From assembly GCA_030040515.1 (NCBI GenBank), contig JASHTO010000277.1, positions 1-6,016 of the forward strand: a DNA stretch of 6,016 nucleotides, in the 5' to 3' direction. Under the pieces are notes generated by a model. The model was not told the DNA's origin. It worked only from the letters and a program-made list of their open reading frames with translations, and made no database searches. This stretch comes from Terriglobia bacterium (GTDB taxonomy: Bacteria; Acidobacteriota; Terriglobia; UBA7540). Positions 1-5,428 of the stretch are shown in pieces; within the stretch, counting starts at the first letter, position 1; each line of letters begins with the position of its first letter. The translations under genes and the position numbers were made by a program.

Positions 1-81
1 AGTCCGGCGCTGGAGTGGAGTGATGTGAGCGGGTCATCCGGCCATCGGTTCATAAAAATCCTCGATCCGGCGAAAGCCTGA
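1..81 (+). CDS. possible 3' end of an upstream gene (partial, uncertain)
   Basis: Frame 1 is open from the window edge to a TGA at 79-81 and would encode 26 residues ending RFIKILDPAKA. The other two forward frames stop at 21-23 and 26-28. No domain can be recognised in so short a piece. Its second half overlaps the left arm of an inverted repeat (32-53), so the coding sequence may have been extended by a repeat or may really end earlier in another frame. The upstream sequence is needed to decide. Confidence 0.2.
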   Translation, partial: SPALEWSDVSGSSGHRFIKILDPAKA

Positions 82-124
82 TGGATTGAGCCCAAACCAA
101 CCATGAACCGATGGTCCGATGATC
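32..124. repeat. 22-bp imperfect inverted repeat
   Basis: Positions 32-53 and 103-124 are reverse complements at 19 of 22 bases, including the perfect 12-base arm ccatcggttcat (42-53 against 103-114). About 49 bases separate the arms. The stretch after it (125-170) is made of short related words such as atttggtcatt, cgatttggccatt and gccattt. One of these, 132-142, recurs inverted at 396-406, just before the first gene. This looks like a dispersed non-coding repeat; no function can be assigned. Confidence 0.6.
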
Positions 125-175
125 CGAAAGCATTTGGTCATTCGGCGATTTGGCCATTGAGCCATTTGAAACAAG

Positions 176-195
176 CGCGCGTGTGACGCGCGTTT
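176..195 (+). other. GC-rich hairpin followed by TTT
   Basis: The arms cgcgcgt (176-182) and acgcgcg (186-192) pair perfectly across a 3-base loop and are followed by only three T residues (193-195). This could be a weak transcription terminator for an upstream gene, but the T run is too short to call one. It abuts the larger palindrome that begins at 196. Confidence 0.35.
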
Positions 196-322
196 AAGAG
201 ACCCCTCACCCGATCCCGCCTGCGCGGGACCACCCTCTCCCCACGGGAGAGGGAAATGAACTGTTTTCCTTCTCCCTTGGGGAGAAGGTGGCTGAGGGAC
301 GAAGCCGGTTGAGGGGTTTCTT
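196..322. repeat. 127-bp multi-hairpin palindromic repeat
   Basis: The outer arms at 196-208 and 310-322 pair at 12 of 13 bases. A second nested pair, 230-242 with 279-291, also matches at 12 of 13. Three local hairpins lie inside: 214-219/224-229 (tcccgc/gcggga), 233-241/245-253 (ccctctccc/gggagaggg) and 269-276/280-287 (cttctccc/gggagaag). The result is a branched, cruciform-like fold. It is non-coding and resembles the dispersed intergenic palindromes common in some GC-rich bacterial chromosomes. The stretch 323-412 after it holds no recognisable gene or convincing promoter. Confidence 0.8.
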
Positions 323-424
323 GGAGGCCCTTTTGGGAGCCAAGCACTCTAAGGCCCCTGGTTATGCCGGTGATACTTACATGACCGGATGGCTAAATGA
401 CCAAATCGCGGGATGGATGCAACT

Positions 425-769
425 ATGACGCAAACCAGTCGCTTGACCAAGATCGAGATGCTCGACCACCAATATCCCGGCCTGGCGGATCAGTTGCGCC
501 AGTGGTTTTTGCAGGGAATTGCGGTGCGCCAGATACCGCGGCTGGTTCTCGAAAAGTACGAGCTCCACATCTCGGAAACGCCGGTGGCGCGGTTCCGCCG
601 GCGGCGCTGGGTGCGCGAACAGGAAATGGCCATGCAACAGAGAATTCAGGTGCTGGTGGAAGAGCAGATCGCCCGCGACGAGGCAGCGCGCGCGGGGGTC
701 CGGAATAGCCGGCGCGGGATCGTCATGAATCCCTCGCGCCGAGGCCGCAAGGTGGCGCTGAATGCGTAA
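425..769 (+). CDS. small terminase-like DNA-binding protein, paralog 1 (N-terminal domain only)
   Basis: This 114-residue protein is the first of three tandem paralogs. Residues 7-66 form a compact helical block (LT.IE.LD, PGLA, WFLQGI, a Y, then FR...WV.EQ) that matches paralog 2 at about 36 of 60 positions and paralog 3 at about 24 of 60 by hand alignment. The spacing suggests a helix-turn-helix-like fold. The rest is charged and likely helical (residues 67-95), then a basic tail with NSRRG and SRRGRK, consistent with nucleic-acid contact. It lacks the C-terminal region of paralog 3. I chose ATG 425 because GGATGG (411-416) lies 8 bases upstream; ATG 413 in the same frame adds four residues but has no ribosome binding site. 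The end overlaps the next gene by 8 bases, so translation is probably coupled. The link to Mu gp27/DUF3486 is inferred through paralog 3; a packaging accessory or regulator is also possible. Confidence 0.75.
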   Translation: MTQTSRLTKIEMLDHQYPGLADQLRQWFLQGIAVRQIPRLVLEKYELHISETPVARFRRRRWVREQEMAMQQRIQVLVEEQIARDEAARAGVRNSRRGIVMNPSRRGRKVALNA

Positions 770-1061
770 AGACCTGACCAAGGTCGAAAAGCTCGATTAC
801 CAGCATCCCGGCCTCGCGGACAGCATTCGGGATTGGTTTTTGCAGGGCATCTCGGCACAGCAAATTTCAGACCTGGTTCGTGAGCGCTACAAGCTGGCTA
901 TTTCAAAGTTTCCGATTGCCAAGTTCCGCGTCAAGGTCTGGGTGCCTGAACAAAAGCTCCTGACCGAAAAGAGAATCGAAGCGCGGGTAGCACAAGAATT
1001 GGCAAGTGAGCGGGAGATGCGAGCCGAAAGTGACCTGAAGCTTCCGGGAGAAGTGAAATGA
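762..1061 (+). CDS. small terminase-like DNA-binding protein, paralog 2 (N-terminal domain only)
   Basis: This 99-residue protein keeps the same block at residues 5-64 (LTKVEKLD, HPGLAD, WFLQGIS, Y43, FR at 55-56, WVPEQ at 60-64). A charged helical tail rich in E, R and A follows. It is closest to paralog 1, and the DNA also keeps tggtttttgcaggg in both genes, which points to tandem duplication. Like paralog 1 it stops before the C-terminal part of paralog 3. The ribosome binding site AAGGTGG (750-756) lies inside the previous gene, 5 bases before the ATG. The TGA overlaps the next ATG as ATGA (1058-1061), so the three genes form one translationally coupled unit. Specific DNA recognition in packaging or control of the late operon are both plausible; the sequence does not separate them. 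Confidence 0.78.
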   Translation: MRKDLTKVEKLDYQHPGLADSIRDWFLQGISAQQISDLVRERYKLAISKFPIAKFRVKVWVPEQKLLTEKRIEARVAQELASEREMRAESDLKLPGEVK

Positions 1062-1657
1062 ATCTTGAAGACGATTCCAAAGGCCATCGCCGGCGGTTAG
1101 TTCTGACGGAGATCGAAAAGCTGAACGGCCGTCATCCCGGACTGGCGCTCAAGGTAAAGACCTGGTTCGAGAAGGGAATCGAATGCGACGCAATCCCCGA
1201 GCTTCTGTTTAAGACGTACGGAGTCACCGTCAATGTCCGGGCGGTCGAGAGCTTTCGAACAAAGCGCTGGGTGCCGGAAAAGAACCGCACTCAGGAGAAG
1301 TTGGAGACCATCAAGGCGGCCATTCAAGCTTTTGGCGGCGATGCCGGACTCGATGCCGCCATTCTGGCCAAGCTTTGGGAACTGATGGATCAGATGACCA
1401 TCTCCCAGCTTATTTCGGCGCGAGCGCTCTTTATCAAAATTCGCGCGCAAAACCTGAAAGAACAGGAATTCCTCTACAAGACCGGGCAACTGAAACCCGG
1501 TGGCGGCGAGGAGCTCGACCGCGAAACTCAGCAGAGGAATGTGCTGCGAAGGGTGAAGGAAATCTTCGGGCTCGCTGATGATCAAGAGCCGCCGGTGCAT
1601 TCATCCGTCGTCGCAGCTTCAACGGAGGTTGCCGGCGCAGTTGGGACGAAGGGGTAG
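1058..1657 (+). CDS. Mu gp27-like (DUF3486-type) terminase small subunit, paralog 3
   Basis: This 199-residue protein has the shared N-terminal block at about residues 16-75 (LTEIEKLN, HPGLA, WFEKGI, IPELLFKTYG, FRTKRWVPEK). A further region follows: a helix around 80-95, a hydrophobic helical stretch around 98-137 (AAILAKLWELMDQM then SARALFIKIRAQNLK), a charged segment, and a proline/serine/valine-rich tail. An N-terminal DNA-binding domain followed by a helical oligomerisation-type region, directly before the large terminase, is the arrangement of Mu gp27/DUF3486 small terminase subunits, which recognise phage DNA and recruit the large subunit. The length also fits. GGGAG (1046-1050) precedes the start. 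It overlaps paralog 2 by 4 bases and ends 10 bases before the first possible terminase start. Family assignment rests on architecture and context rather than a search. Confidence 0.72.
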   Translation: MNLEDDSKGHRRRLVLTEIEKLNGRHPGLALKVKTWFEKGIECDAIPELLFKTYGVTVNVRAVESFRTKRWVPEKNRTQEKLETIKAAIQAFGGDAGLDAAILAKLWELMDQMTISQLISARALFIKIRAQNLKEQEFLYKTGQLKPGGGEELDRETQQRNVLRRVKEIFGLADDQEPPVHSSVVAASTEVAGAVGTKG

Positions 1658-1667
1658 TGGACGTTGA

Positions 1668-3449
1668 ATGGCGAAAAAACCCACGGTCAGGAAACCACTG
1701 ACCGTGGCTACCAAAACAAACGAAGGCAAATTGTCCATGGCTAAACGCAGAAACTCAAACTCGTCGGCAACGCGAGGCGGCCCGGCGCGAAGCGGCCAGG
1801 CCGACCGGGGTTTGGCACCGGATCCGGGAACGGCGGCAACGTTGAACGCGCCTCTTCACCCGATTTTCCAGTCGCCCCCATTGGATCAGACTCCTTCGCA
1901 ACCGGAGCTGGCGGAAATGCCGGCGGACGACTTGTTCGAGTGGAGAAGCCGCGTTCCCGTTCTGCCCTACCAGTACCGCTGGATCAAGGACGACTCCCAA
2001 CTGAAGGTGGCGGTCTGGAGCCGGCAGAGCGGCAAAAGTTTTGCCGCTGGTCTTCGCGCCGTCCTGAAGTGCATGGAAAGACACACGCGGTACATCATCA
2101 TTTCCAAGGGCGAGCGGCAATCCCGATTGCTCATGGAGAAGGTCAAGAATTTCTGCCAAATCTTTAAGGAATTCCGGATGCTGCGGGAATTCTCTGCGAC
2201 GCAGGAATCGGACGAAACCACGATGGAAGTCTATTTCCCCCATAACCAGTCGCGCATCATCGGCCTGCCGGCCAATCCCGACACGGCACGCGGGTATTCG
2301 GGGAACATCGTGCTGGACGAATTCGCTTTCCACGGCGACGCGCACAAAATTTACGCCGCGTGCTTCCCCATCATCACGCGCGGATATTCCATTGAAATTA
2401 TTTCCACGCCCAACGGTACGTCGGGGAAATTTTTTGAGATCGCGAAGGCGGCAGGGCTGGTGAAAGACGCGACTCGAAATTCGAAACTCGAAACTCGCCG
2501 CTCGGGGGACGAATTTCGAGTTTCGAATTTCGAGTCGCGGGGCCTGTGGTCCGGGCATCGCGTGGACATCTACGAAGCCGTCCGGCAGGGCCTTCCGGCG
2601 GATATCGATCTGCTCCGCGCCGGATGCGACGACGAAGAGATGTGGCTCCAGGAGTATGGCTGCCAGTTCCTCTCCGACGCGCAGAATTACATTCCCATGG
2701 AAATGATTTCGTCGTGTGTGCACGAAGAAGCGACGACGGAGTGGACCGTAGGGGCAGGCCTCGCGCCTGCCCAGGGCGGCCGCGACCCGTCGCCCGAAGG
2801 CTTTGGGCCGCAGGGCGAGGGCCGCCCCTACGACCGGGAACTGTATTTGGGCATCGACATCGGCCGCAAACGCGATCTGACCATTGCCTGGCTGTTTGAA
2901 AAAGTCGGCGGCCTGTTGTGGTCGCGCCACCTGCTGACCATGAAAGGGATTGCGTTTGACGAGCAGGAGCGATCCATCTGCCGGTTGATCGAGGGCTGTA
3001 GCGGCGGTCTACGACCGCCGGGCGACGGTCATAGACCGCCGCTACAGGGCGCCACCGTCCGCCGCTGCTGCGTGGATCAGTCCGGGCTCGGCATGATGCT
3101 GGCCGAACACCTGGTGCAGAAATACGGCGCGGTGGTCGAGCCCGTGCAATTCACCGCGGCGTTCAAGGAACGCATCGTGCCCATGGTGAAGCGGGCGTTT
3201 GAGGACCGCACGGTGCGCATTCCCGATAACCGCGAGGTGCGCGCGGATATCAACGCCGTGAAGCGGTTCGTAACTCCGGCGGGCAACGTGCGCTTTGACG
3301 CGGAGCATACCGACCGCGGGCACGCCGACCGCTTCTGGGCGCTCGCTCTGGTGGTGAACGCCGCGCACGAACCGCCCCCCAGCTTCAGCGAACAGGCATT
3401 TTTGGGCGGCGTGCCGGTGTTGGGCGGTTTGGCGGAAATGGTTTTGTAG
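1668..3449 (+). CDS. phage terminase large subunit, Mu gp28-like, with in-frame repeat insertions
   Basis: This is the ATP-driven packaging motor and head-filling nuclease. In 593-residue numbering the Walker A motif is SRQSGKS (118-124), Walker B is NIVLDEFA (213-220, with D217 and E218), and the coupling motif is STPNG (246-250). The SGHRVDIYEAVRQG stretch (295-308) is typical of the Mu gp28 group. The RNase H-like nuclease shows GIDIGR (D397), CCVDQSG (D470) and HADRFWALAL (D554), the three expected acidic residues. Repeat-derived peptides occupy about residues 267-291, 361-388 and 444-461; without these and the N-terminal extension the protein is near 500 residues. The start is uncertain. 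ATG 1668 (MAKK) has a poor ribosome site and is followed by a hairpin at codons 5-14. ATG 1737 (MAKRRNSNS), in the same frame with GAAGG 10 bases upstream, may be the original start and gives 570 residues. The stop codon falls inside a palindromic repeat. Confidence 0.92.
   Translation: MAKKPTVRKPLTVATKTNEGKLSMAKRRNSNSSATRGGPARSGQADRGLAPDPGTAATLNAPLHPIFQSPPLDQTPSQPELAEMPADDLFEWRSRVPVLPYQYRWIKDDSQLKVAVWSRQSGKSFAAGLRAVLKCMERHTRYIIISKGERQSRLLMEKVKNFCQIFKEFRMLREFSATQESDETTMEVYFPHNQSRIIGLPANPDTARGYSGNIVLDEFAFHGDAHKIYAACFPIITRGYSIEIISTPNGTSGKFFEIAKAAGLVKDATRNSKLETRRSGDEFRVSNFESRGLWSGHRVDIYEAVRQGLPADIDLLRAGCDDEEMWLQEYGCQFLSDAQNYIPMEMISSCVHEEATTEWTVGAGLAPAQGGRDPSPEGFGPQGEGRPYDRELYLGIDIGRKRDLTIAWLFEKVGGLLWSRHLLTMKGIAFDEQERSICRLIEGCSGGLRPPGDGHRPPLQGATVRRCCVDQSGLGMMLAEHLVQKYGAVVEPVQFTAAFKERIVPMVKRAFEDRTVRIPDNREVRADINAVKRFVTPAGNVRFDAEHTDRGHADRFWALALVVNAAHEPPPSFSEQAFLGGVPVLGGLAEMVL
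1681..1713. repeat. ccgtgg hairpin repeat at the terminase 5' end
   Basis: Perfect 10-base arms ccacggtcag (1681-1690) and ctgaccgtgg (1698-1707) enclose a 7-base loop, followed by ctacca. Bases 1698-1712 are the exact reverse complement of 3494-3508, and ccgtggctacca (1702-1713) is identical to 3619-3630. The hairpin lies between the two possible terminase starts, so it either encodes residues 5-14 or is an untranslated insertion just upstream of ATG 1737. Confidence 0.85.
2468..2539. repeat. 72-bp palindromic element inserted in frame in the terminase gene
   Basis: Arms 2468-2493 and 2514-2539 are perfect 26-base inverted repeats made of tcgaaa/tttcga words, with a 20-base loop. The whole is 72 nt (24 codons), so the frame is kept. 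It encodes a segment between the ATPase part and the SGHRVDIYEAV motif. Removing it joins ..GLVK to GLWSGHR with one E codon, a natural-looking continuation. The same arm words make up the element at 4208-4273 in the portal gene. Confidence 0.9.
2748..2831. repeat. 84-bp GC-rich palindromic element inserted in frame in the terminase gene
   Basis: The ends gtaggggc (2748-2755) and gcccctac (2824-2831) are inverted. Inside are gggcggc/gccgccc (2774-2780 with 2821-2827) and a local hairpin gggcaggc/gcctgccc (2752-2759 with 2765-2772). The 84 nt are 28 codons and encode a G/P/R-rich segment placed right before the first nuclease strand (YLGIDIGR). Without it the protein would read ..TEWT-DRELYLGID. 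The sequence gacc occurs on both sides (2744-2747, 2832-2835), but duplicating it would give 88 nt, which does not keep the frame, so it may be chance. Confidence 0.85.
2997..3046. repeat. 50-bp palindromic element inserted in frame in the terminase gene, flanked by gggc
   Basis: The 16-base arms ctgtagcggcggtcta (2996-3011) and tagaccgccgctacag (3032-3047) are perfect. With one mismatch they extend to 22 bases around an 8-base loop. The direct repeat gggc flanks the element at 2993-2996 and 3047-3050. Element plus one gggc is 54 nt (18 codons), and removing it gives RLIEG-ATVRRCCVDQSG exactly. It lies in a loop before the second nuclease acidic motif. Bases 2997-3020 match 3445-3468 at 23 of 24 positions. 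Confidence 0.9.
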
Positions 3450-3630
3450 CGGCGGTCTATGACCGCCGCCGCGGATGAACGCAGAGAAGATTGGGTAGCC
3501 ACGGTCAGGGATTTCCGGATCGTGGGCTTTGATGATCGGAATCATCCGCGGTGCGTGCCACTCGGTACGTGCCCACGGCACGCATCGGACGGCACCTACC
3601 CACGGCACAAACTTCGTGCCGTGGCTACCA
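3445..3630. repeat. composite palindromic repeat spacer between terminase and portal genes
   Basis: The left part (3445-3469) is a palindrome, gcggcggtc / tat / gaccgccgc, of the same family as 2997-3020; it contains the terminase stop codon (TAG 3447-3449) and a spurious in-frame ATG (3459). The right part starts with ggtagccacggtcag (3494-3508). It has an inverted pair tgcgtgcc/ggcacgca (3552-3559 with 3577-3584) and ends in the hairpin ccacggcac/gtgccgtgg (3600-3608 with 3616-3624) followed by ctacca. The repeat-derived frame upstream of the portal is open but is unlikely to be real coding sequence. Confidence 0.8.
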
Positions 3631-3662
3631 GGACTGTGAGCGAGGTAAAGGGTGAACTGCAA

Positions 3663-5381
3663 ATGGTGAAAAAGCGCAACGGACACAGCTCGGGAAATGG
3701 CCACCAGATGCGCGCGCTGCTGCGCGAGGGGCAATCAGCCTCAAAGGCGTTGCAAGCCCAGATCGATAAGGCCGTCGCTCTTGCGGATCGCGAGATCGGA
3801 CTTCCTTCATCCTTCAACCTTCATCCTTCGCAGGGTGTCAGCCAGCCGCCGGCGGCTCCGACGGCCGACCGCCTGCCGCTTACCCCATCACCCATGACGA
3901 CAACGGGCGGCCTTCCCGTTGCGCCGCAGAGTCCCGTGCCGGCACAGCCTGCTCCCGAACCGATTTCCGCCGCGGCATACTCGGAGCGCATTCGCACCGG
4001 CTGGGTTCCCGTCATGGGCCTTCCCGGCACTCCCATCACTTCGGGATTCATTCGCGAACTGGGGGAATACAACCCCAAGCTCGAGGGCATCAACGGCATC
4101 TGGACGTATCAGGAAATGCGGCGCGGCGATGGCCAGGTGGCGGGCACGCTGCGCGCCTGCAAGCTGCCCATTATGTCGGCACGGTGGGAGGTTGTGCCTG
4201 GGGACGTGTCGAAATCCGAAAGTCGAAATTCGGAACTCGGGGCGACTTTCGAGTTTCCAGTTTCGAGTTTCGATTCGCCGAACGCCGTGAGCAGCACGGG
4301 CGCAGGACAGCAGACCGAGGCCAAGGCCAAGGAAGTCTGCGAATTTGTTCGCGACAATTTTTTCAACGGGCTCGAATGGAAAGATCATCGCGGCTCATGG
4401 CACACGCAGAATTGGAAAGACGTGGTGCGGTGCGCGCTGCGCATGCAGGATTTCGGCGCGGCCTGCTACGAAGAAGTGATGAGGGTGGACGGAGACCGCA
4501 TCCGCGTGCGCAGCCTGTGCGATCGCCAGGCGCTTACTTTTTATCGCTGGCACACCGATCCGCACTCGGTCGATCCCACGCTGCCGCCGTTTATCTACGA
4601 CGACGGCGAAACGCTTTACGCGCTCGAGCAGTGGGGCTACCGCTCGAATCGCTTTGAATACGTTCTGCTGCCCACGGACAAAGCCTGCATTTTTACGCAC
4701 GAGCAGGAAGGCGCGAACTTCTGGGGCATTCCGCTCACGCGCGCCATGTATCCGCACTGGTTTGTGAAGAAGCACCTGGAACGGATTGACGCCATCGCCT
4801 GCGAGCGCAATTCCCTGGGCGTGCCCATGATTCTGCTGCCGCCCAATCCCTCGCGCCAGGACGTGCAGACCGCGCAGAACTGGGTGACGCAGCTCGCCGC
4901 GCACGAAAAGACCGGCTTGTCTTTGCCCAACGGTGCCGAATTCAAACTCGTTGGAATCGAGGGCCGCATCCGCGAGATTCTGCCCTCGATTCAGCACCAC
5001 AAGCAGCAGATCGCCACGGCGTGCCTGGCCATGTTCATGGAACTCGGGCAGACGCAGAGCGGCTCGCGCGCGCTGGGCGAATCCCAAACCGATTTCTTCC
5101 TGCTCGCCACGCAGAACACCGCGGATTACATCGCGCACCAGATCCGCAACTCCACGATTCGGCGCCTGGTCCAGTGGAACTTCGGCCAGGACGCGCCCGT
5201 GCCGCGCCTGATTGCTTCCAACGTGCAGGCGCGGTCGATTTACGCCATGTCGGCCATCATCAACGAACTGGCGCAGTCGGGCGCCTGGATTTCAGACCGC
5301 GCCAGCGTGAACCGCCTGCGAAATGAATTGGGGTTTCAGGACTATGTCGACGAGGACGTGGTGGGGAAATACGGAGATTGA
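3663..5381 (+). CDS. phage portal protein, Mu gp29-like (DUF935-type)
   Basis: This 572-residue protein would form the ring at the head vertex that docks the terminase and passes DNA. A basic N terminus (MVKKRNGHSSGNG) leads to a low-complexity P/A/T-rich linker at about 45-100. The portal body follows: IWTYQEMRRGDGQVAGTLRACKLPIMSARWEV (147-177); W251-VVRCALRMQDFGAACYEEV, typical of the central domain; FWGIPLTRAMYPHWFVKKHLERIDA (353-377), very like Mu gp29/DUF935 proteins; GVPMILLPP; LPNGAEFKLV (421-430); then a helical C-terminal part. A repeat-derived insertion occupies about residues 182-204, and a CCTTCAT repeat encodes 47-56. I chose ATG 3663, with AAAGGG (3647-3652) 10 bases upstream, because all sequence from the in-frame ATG at 3459 to about 3630 is palindromic repeat. 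The order small terminase, large terminase, portal matches Mu genes 27-28-29. A general HK97-type portal of another subfamily is the alternative. Confidence 0.87.
   Translation: MVKKRNGHSSGNGHQMRALLREGQSASKALQAQIDKAVALADREIGLPSSFNLHPSQGVSQPPAAPTADRLPLTPSPMTTTGGLPVAPQSPVPAQPAPEPISAAAYSERIRTGWVPVMGLPGTPITSGFIRELGEYNPKLEGINGIWTYQEMRRGDGQVAGTLRACKLPIMSARWEVVPGDVSKSESRNSELGATFEFPVSSFDSPNAVSSTGAGQQTEAKAKEVCEFVRDNFFNGLEWKDHRGSWHTQNWKDVVRCALRMQDFGAACYEEVMRVDGDRIRVRSLCDRQALTFYRWHTDPHSVDPTLPPFIYDDGETLYALEQWGYRSNRFEYVLLPTDKACIFTHEQEGANFWGIPLTRAMYPHWFVKKHLERIDAIACERNSLGVPMILLPPNPSRQDVQTAQNWVTQLAAHEKTGLSLPNGAEFKLVGIEGRIREILPSIQHHKQQIATACLAMFMELGQTQSGSRALGESQTDFFLLATQNTADYIAHQIRNSTIRRLVQWNFGQDAPVPRLIASNVQARSIYAMSAIINELAQSGAWISDRASVNRLRNELGFQDYVDEDVVGKYGD
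3804..3829. repeat. short direct repeat inside the portal N-terminal linker
   Basis: The 12-base word ccttcatccttc occurs at 3804-3815 and 3818-3829, a 14-base period. It encodes part of residues 47-56 in the low-complexity linker and resembles a dispersed CCTTCAT-type repeat rather than portal-specific sequence. Confidence 0.65.
4208..4273. repeat. about 66-bp palindromic element inserted in frame in the portal gene
   Basis: Arms 4209-4237 and 4245-4273 pair at about 22 of 29 positions and use the same tcgaaa/tttcga words as the perfect 2468-2539 element. It is therefore probably an older or diverged copy of that family. It encodes about residues 182-204, rich in S, E and F, between the WEVVPGD strand and the EAKAKEVCEFVRDNFF helix. 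The insert keeps the frame open; the exact ends are uncertain by a few bases. Confidence 0.75.
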
Positions 5382-5384
5382 ACC

Positions 5385-5402
5385 ATCCCGCCTGGGCGGG
5401 AT
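5385..5402. repeat. short palindrome between portal and exported-protein genes
   Basis: The arms atcccgc (5385-5391) and gcgggat (5396-5402) pair perfectly around ctgg. No T run follows, so it is not a typical intrinsic terminator. Bases 5385-5401 match 213-229 at 16 of 17 positions, so this is a second copy of a small dispersed palindrome. Confidence 0.7.
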
Positions 5403-5428
5403 CGCAAAATGAATTTAAGGGAGAACCT

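Noticed and set aside
397..708. 103-codon plus-strand frame overlapping paralog 1
   Set aside because: The overlapping frame from 425 has clear paralogs downstream, whereas this one is a glycine/alanine/arginine-rich shadow with no ribosome binding site.
2744..2835. gacc target-site duplication around the 84-bp element
   Set aside because: A duplication with this spacing would add 88 nt and shift the frame, so the match is kept only as possible chance or a later-edited site.
1755..2930. 391-codon open frame on the minus strand across the terminase gene
   Set aside because: It is fully antisense to a gene with clear Walker and nuclease motifs, has arginine-rich low-complexity composition typical of GC-rich shadow frames, and shows no recognisable domain.
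2468..3630. CRISPR array
   Set aside because: The repeats are palindromic elements of several families at irregular spacing, inside genes, with no regular repeat-spacer pattern or cas genes.
3459..3662. N-terminal extension of the portal from ATG 3459
   Set aside because: The ATG is the loop of a perfect palindrome and the 68 codons that follow are mostly repeat sequence; ATG 3663 has a better upstream site and a typical start.
4395..5138. 247-codon open frame on the minus strand across the portal gene
   Set aside because: It is antisense to the conserved portal core and has no domain of its own; the portal frame explains the sequence.
5385..5402. intrinsic terminator after the portal gene
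   Set aside because: The stem is only 7 bases and is followed by cgcaaaat rather than a T run.
5378..5428. TTG start at 5378 for the exported protein
   Set aside because: It would translate the atcccgc palindrome and place residues before the signal peptide; ATG 5429 has a good ribosome binding site.
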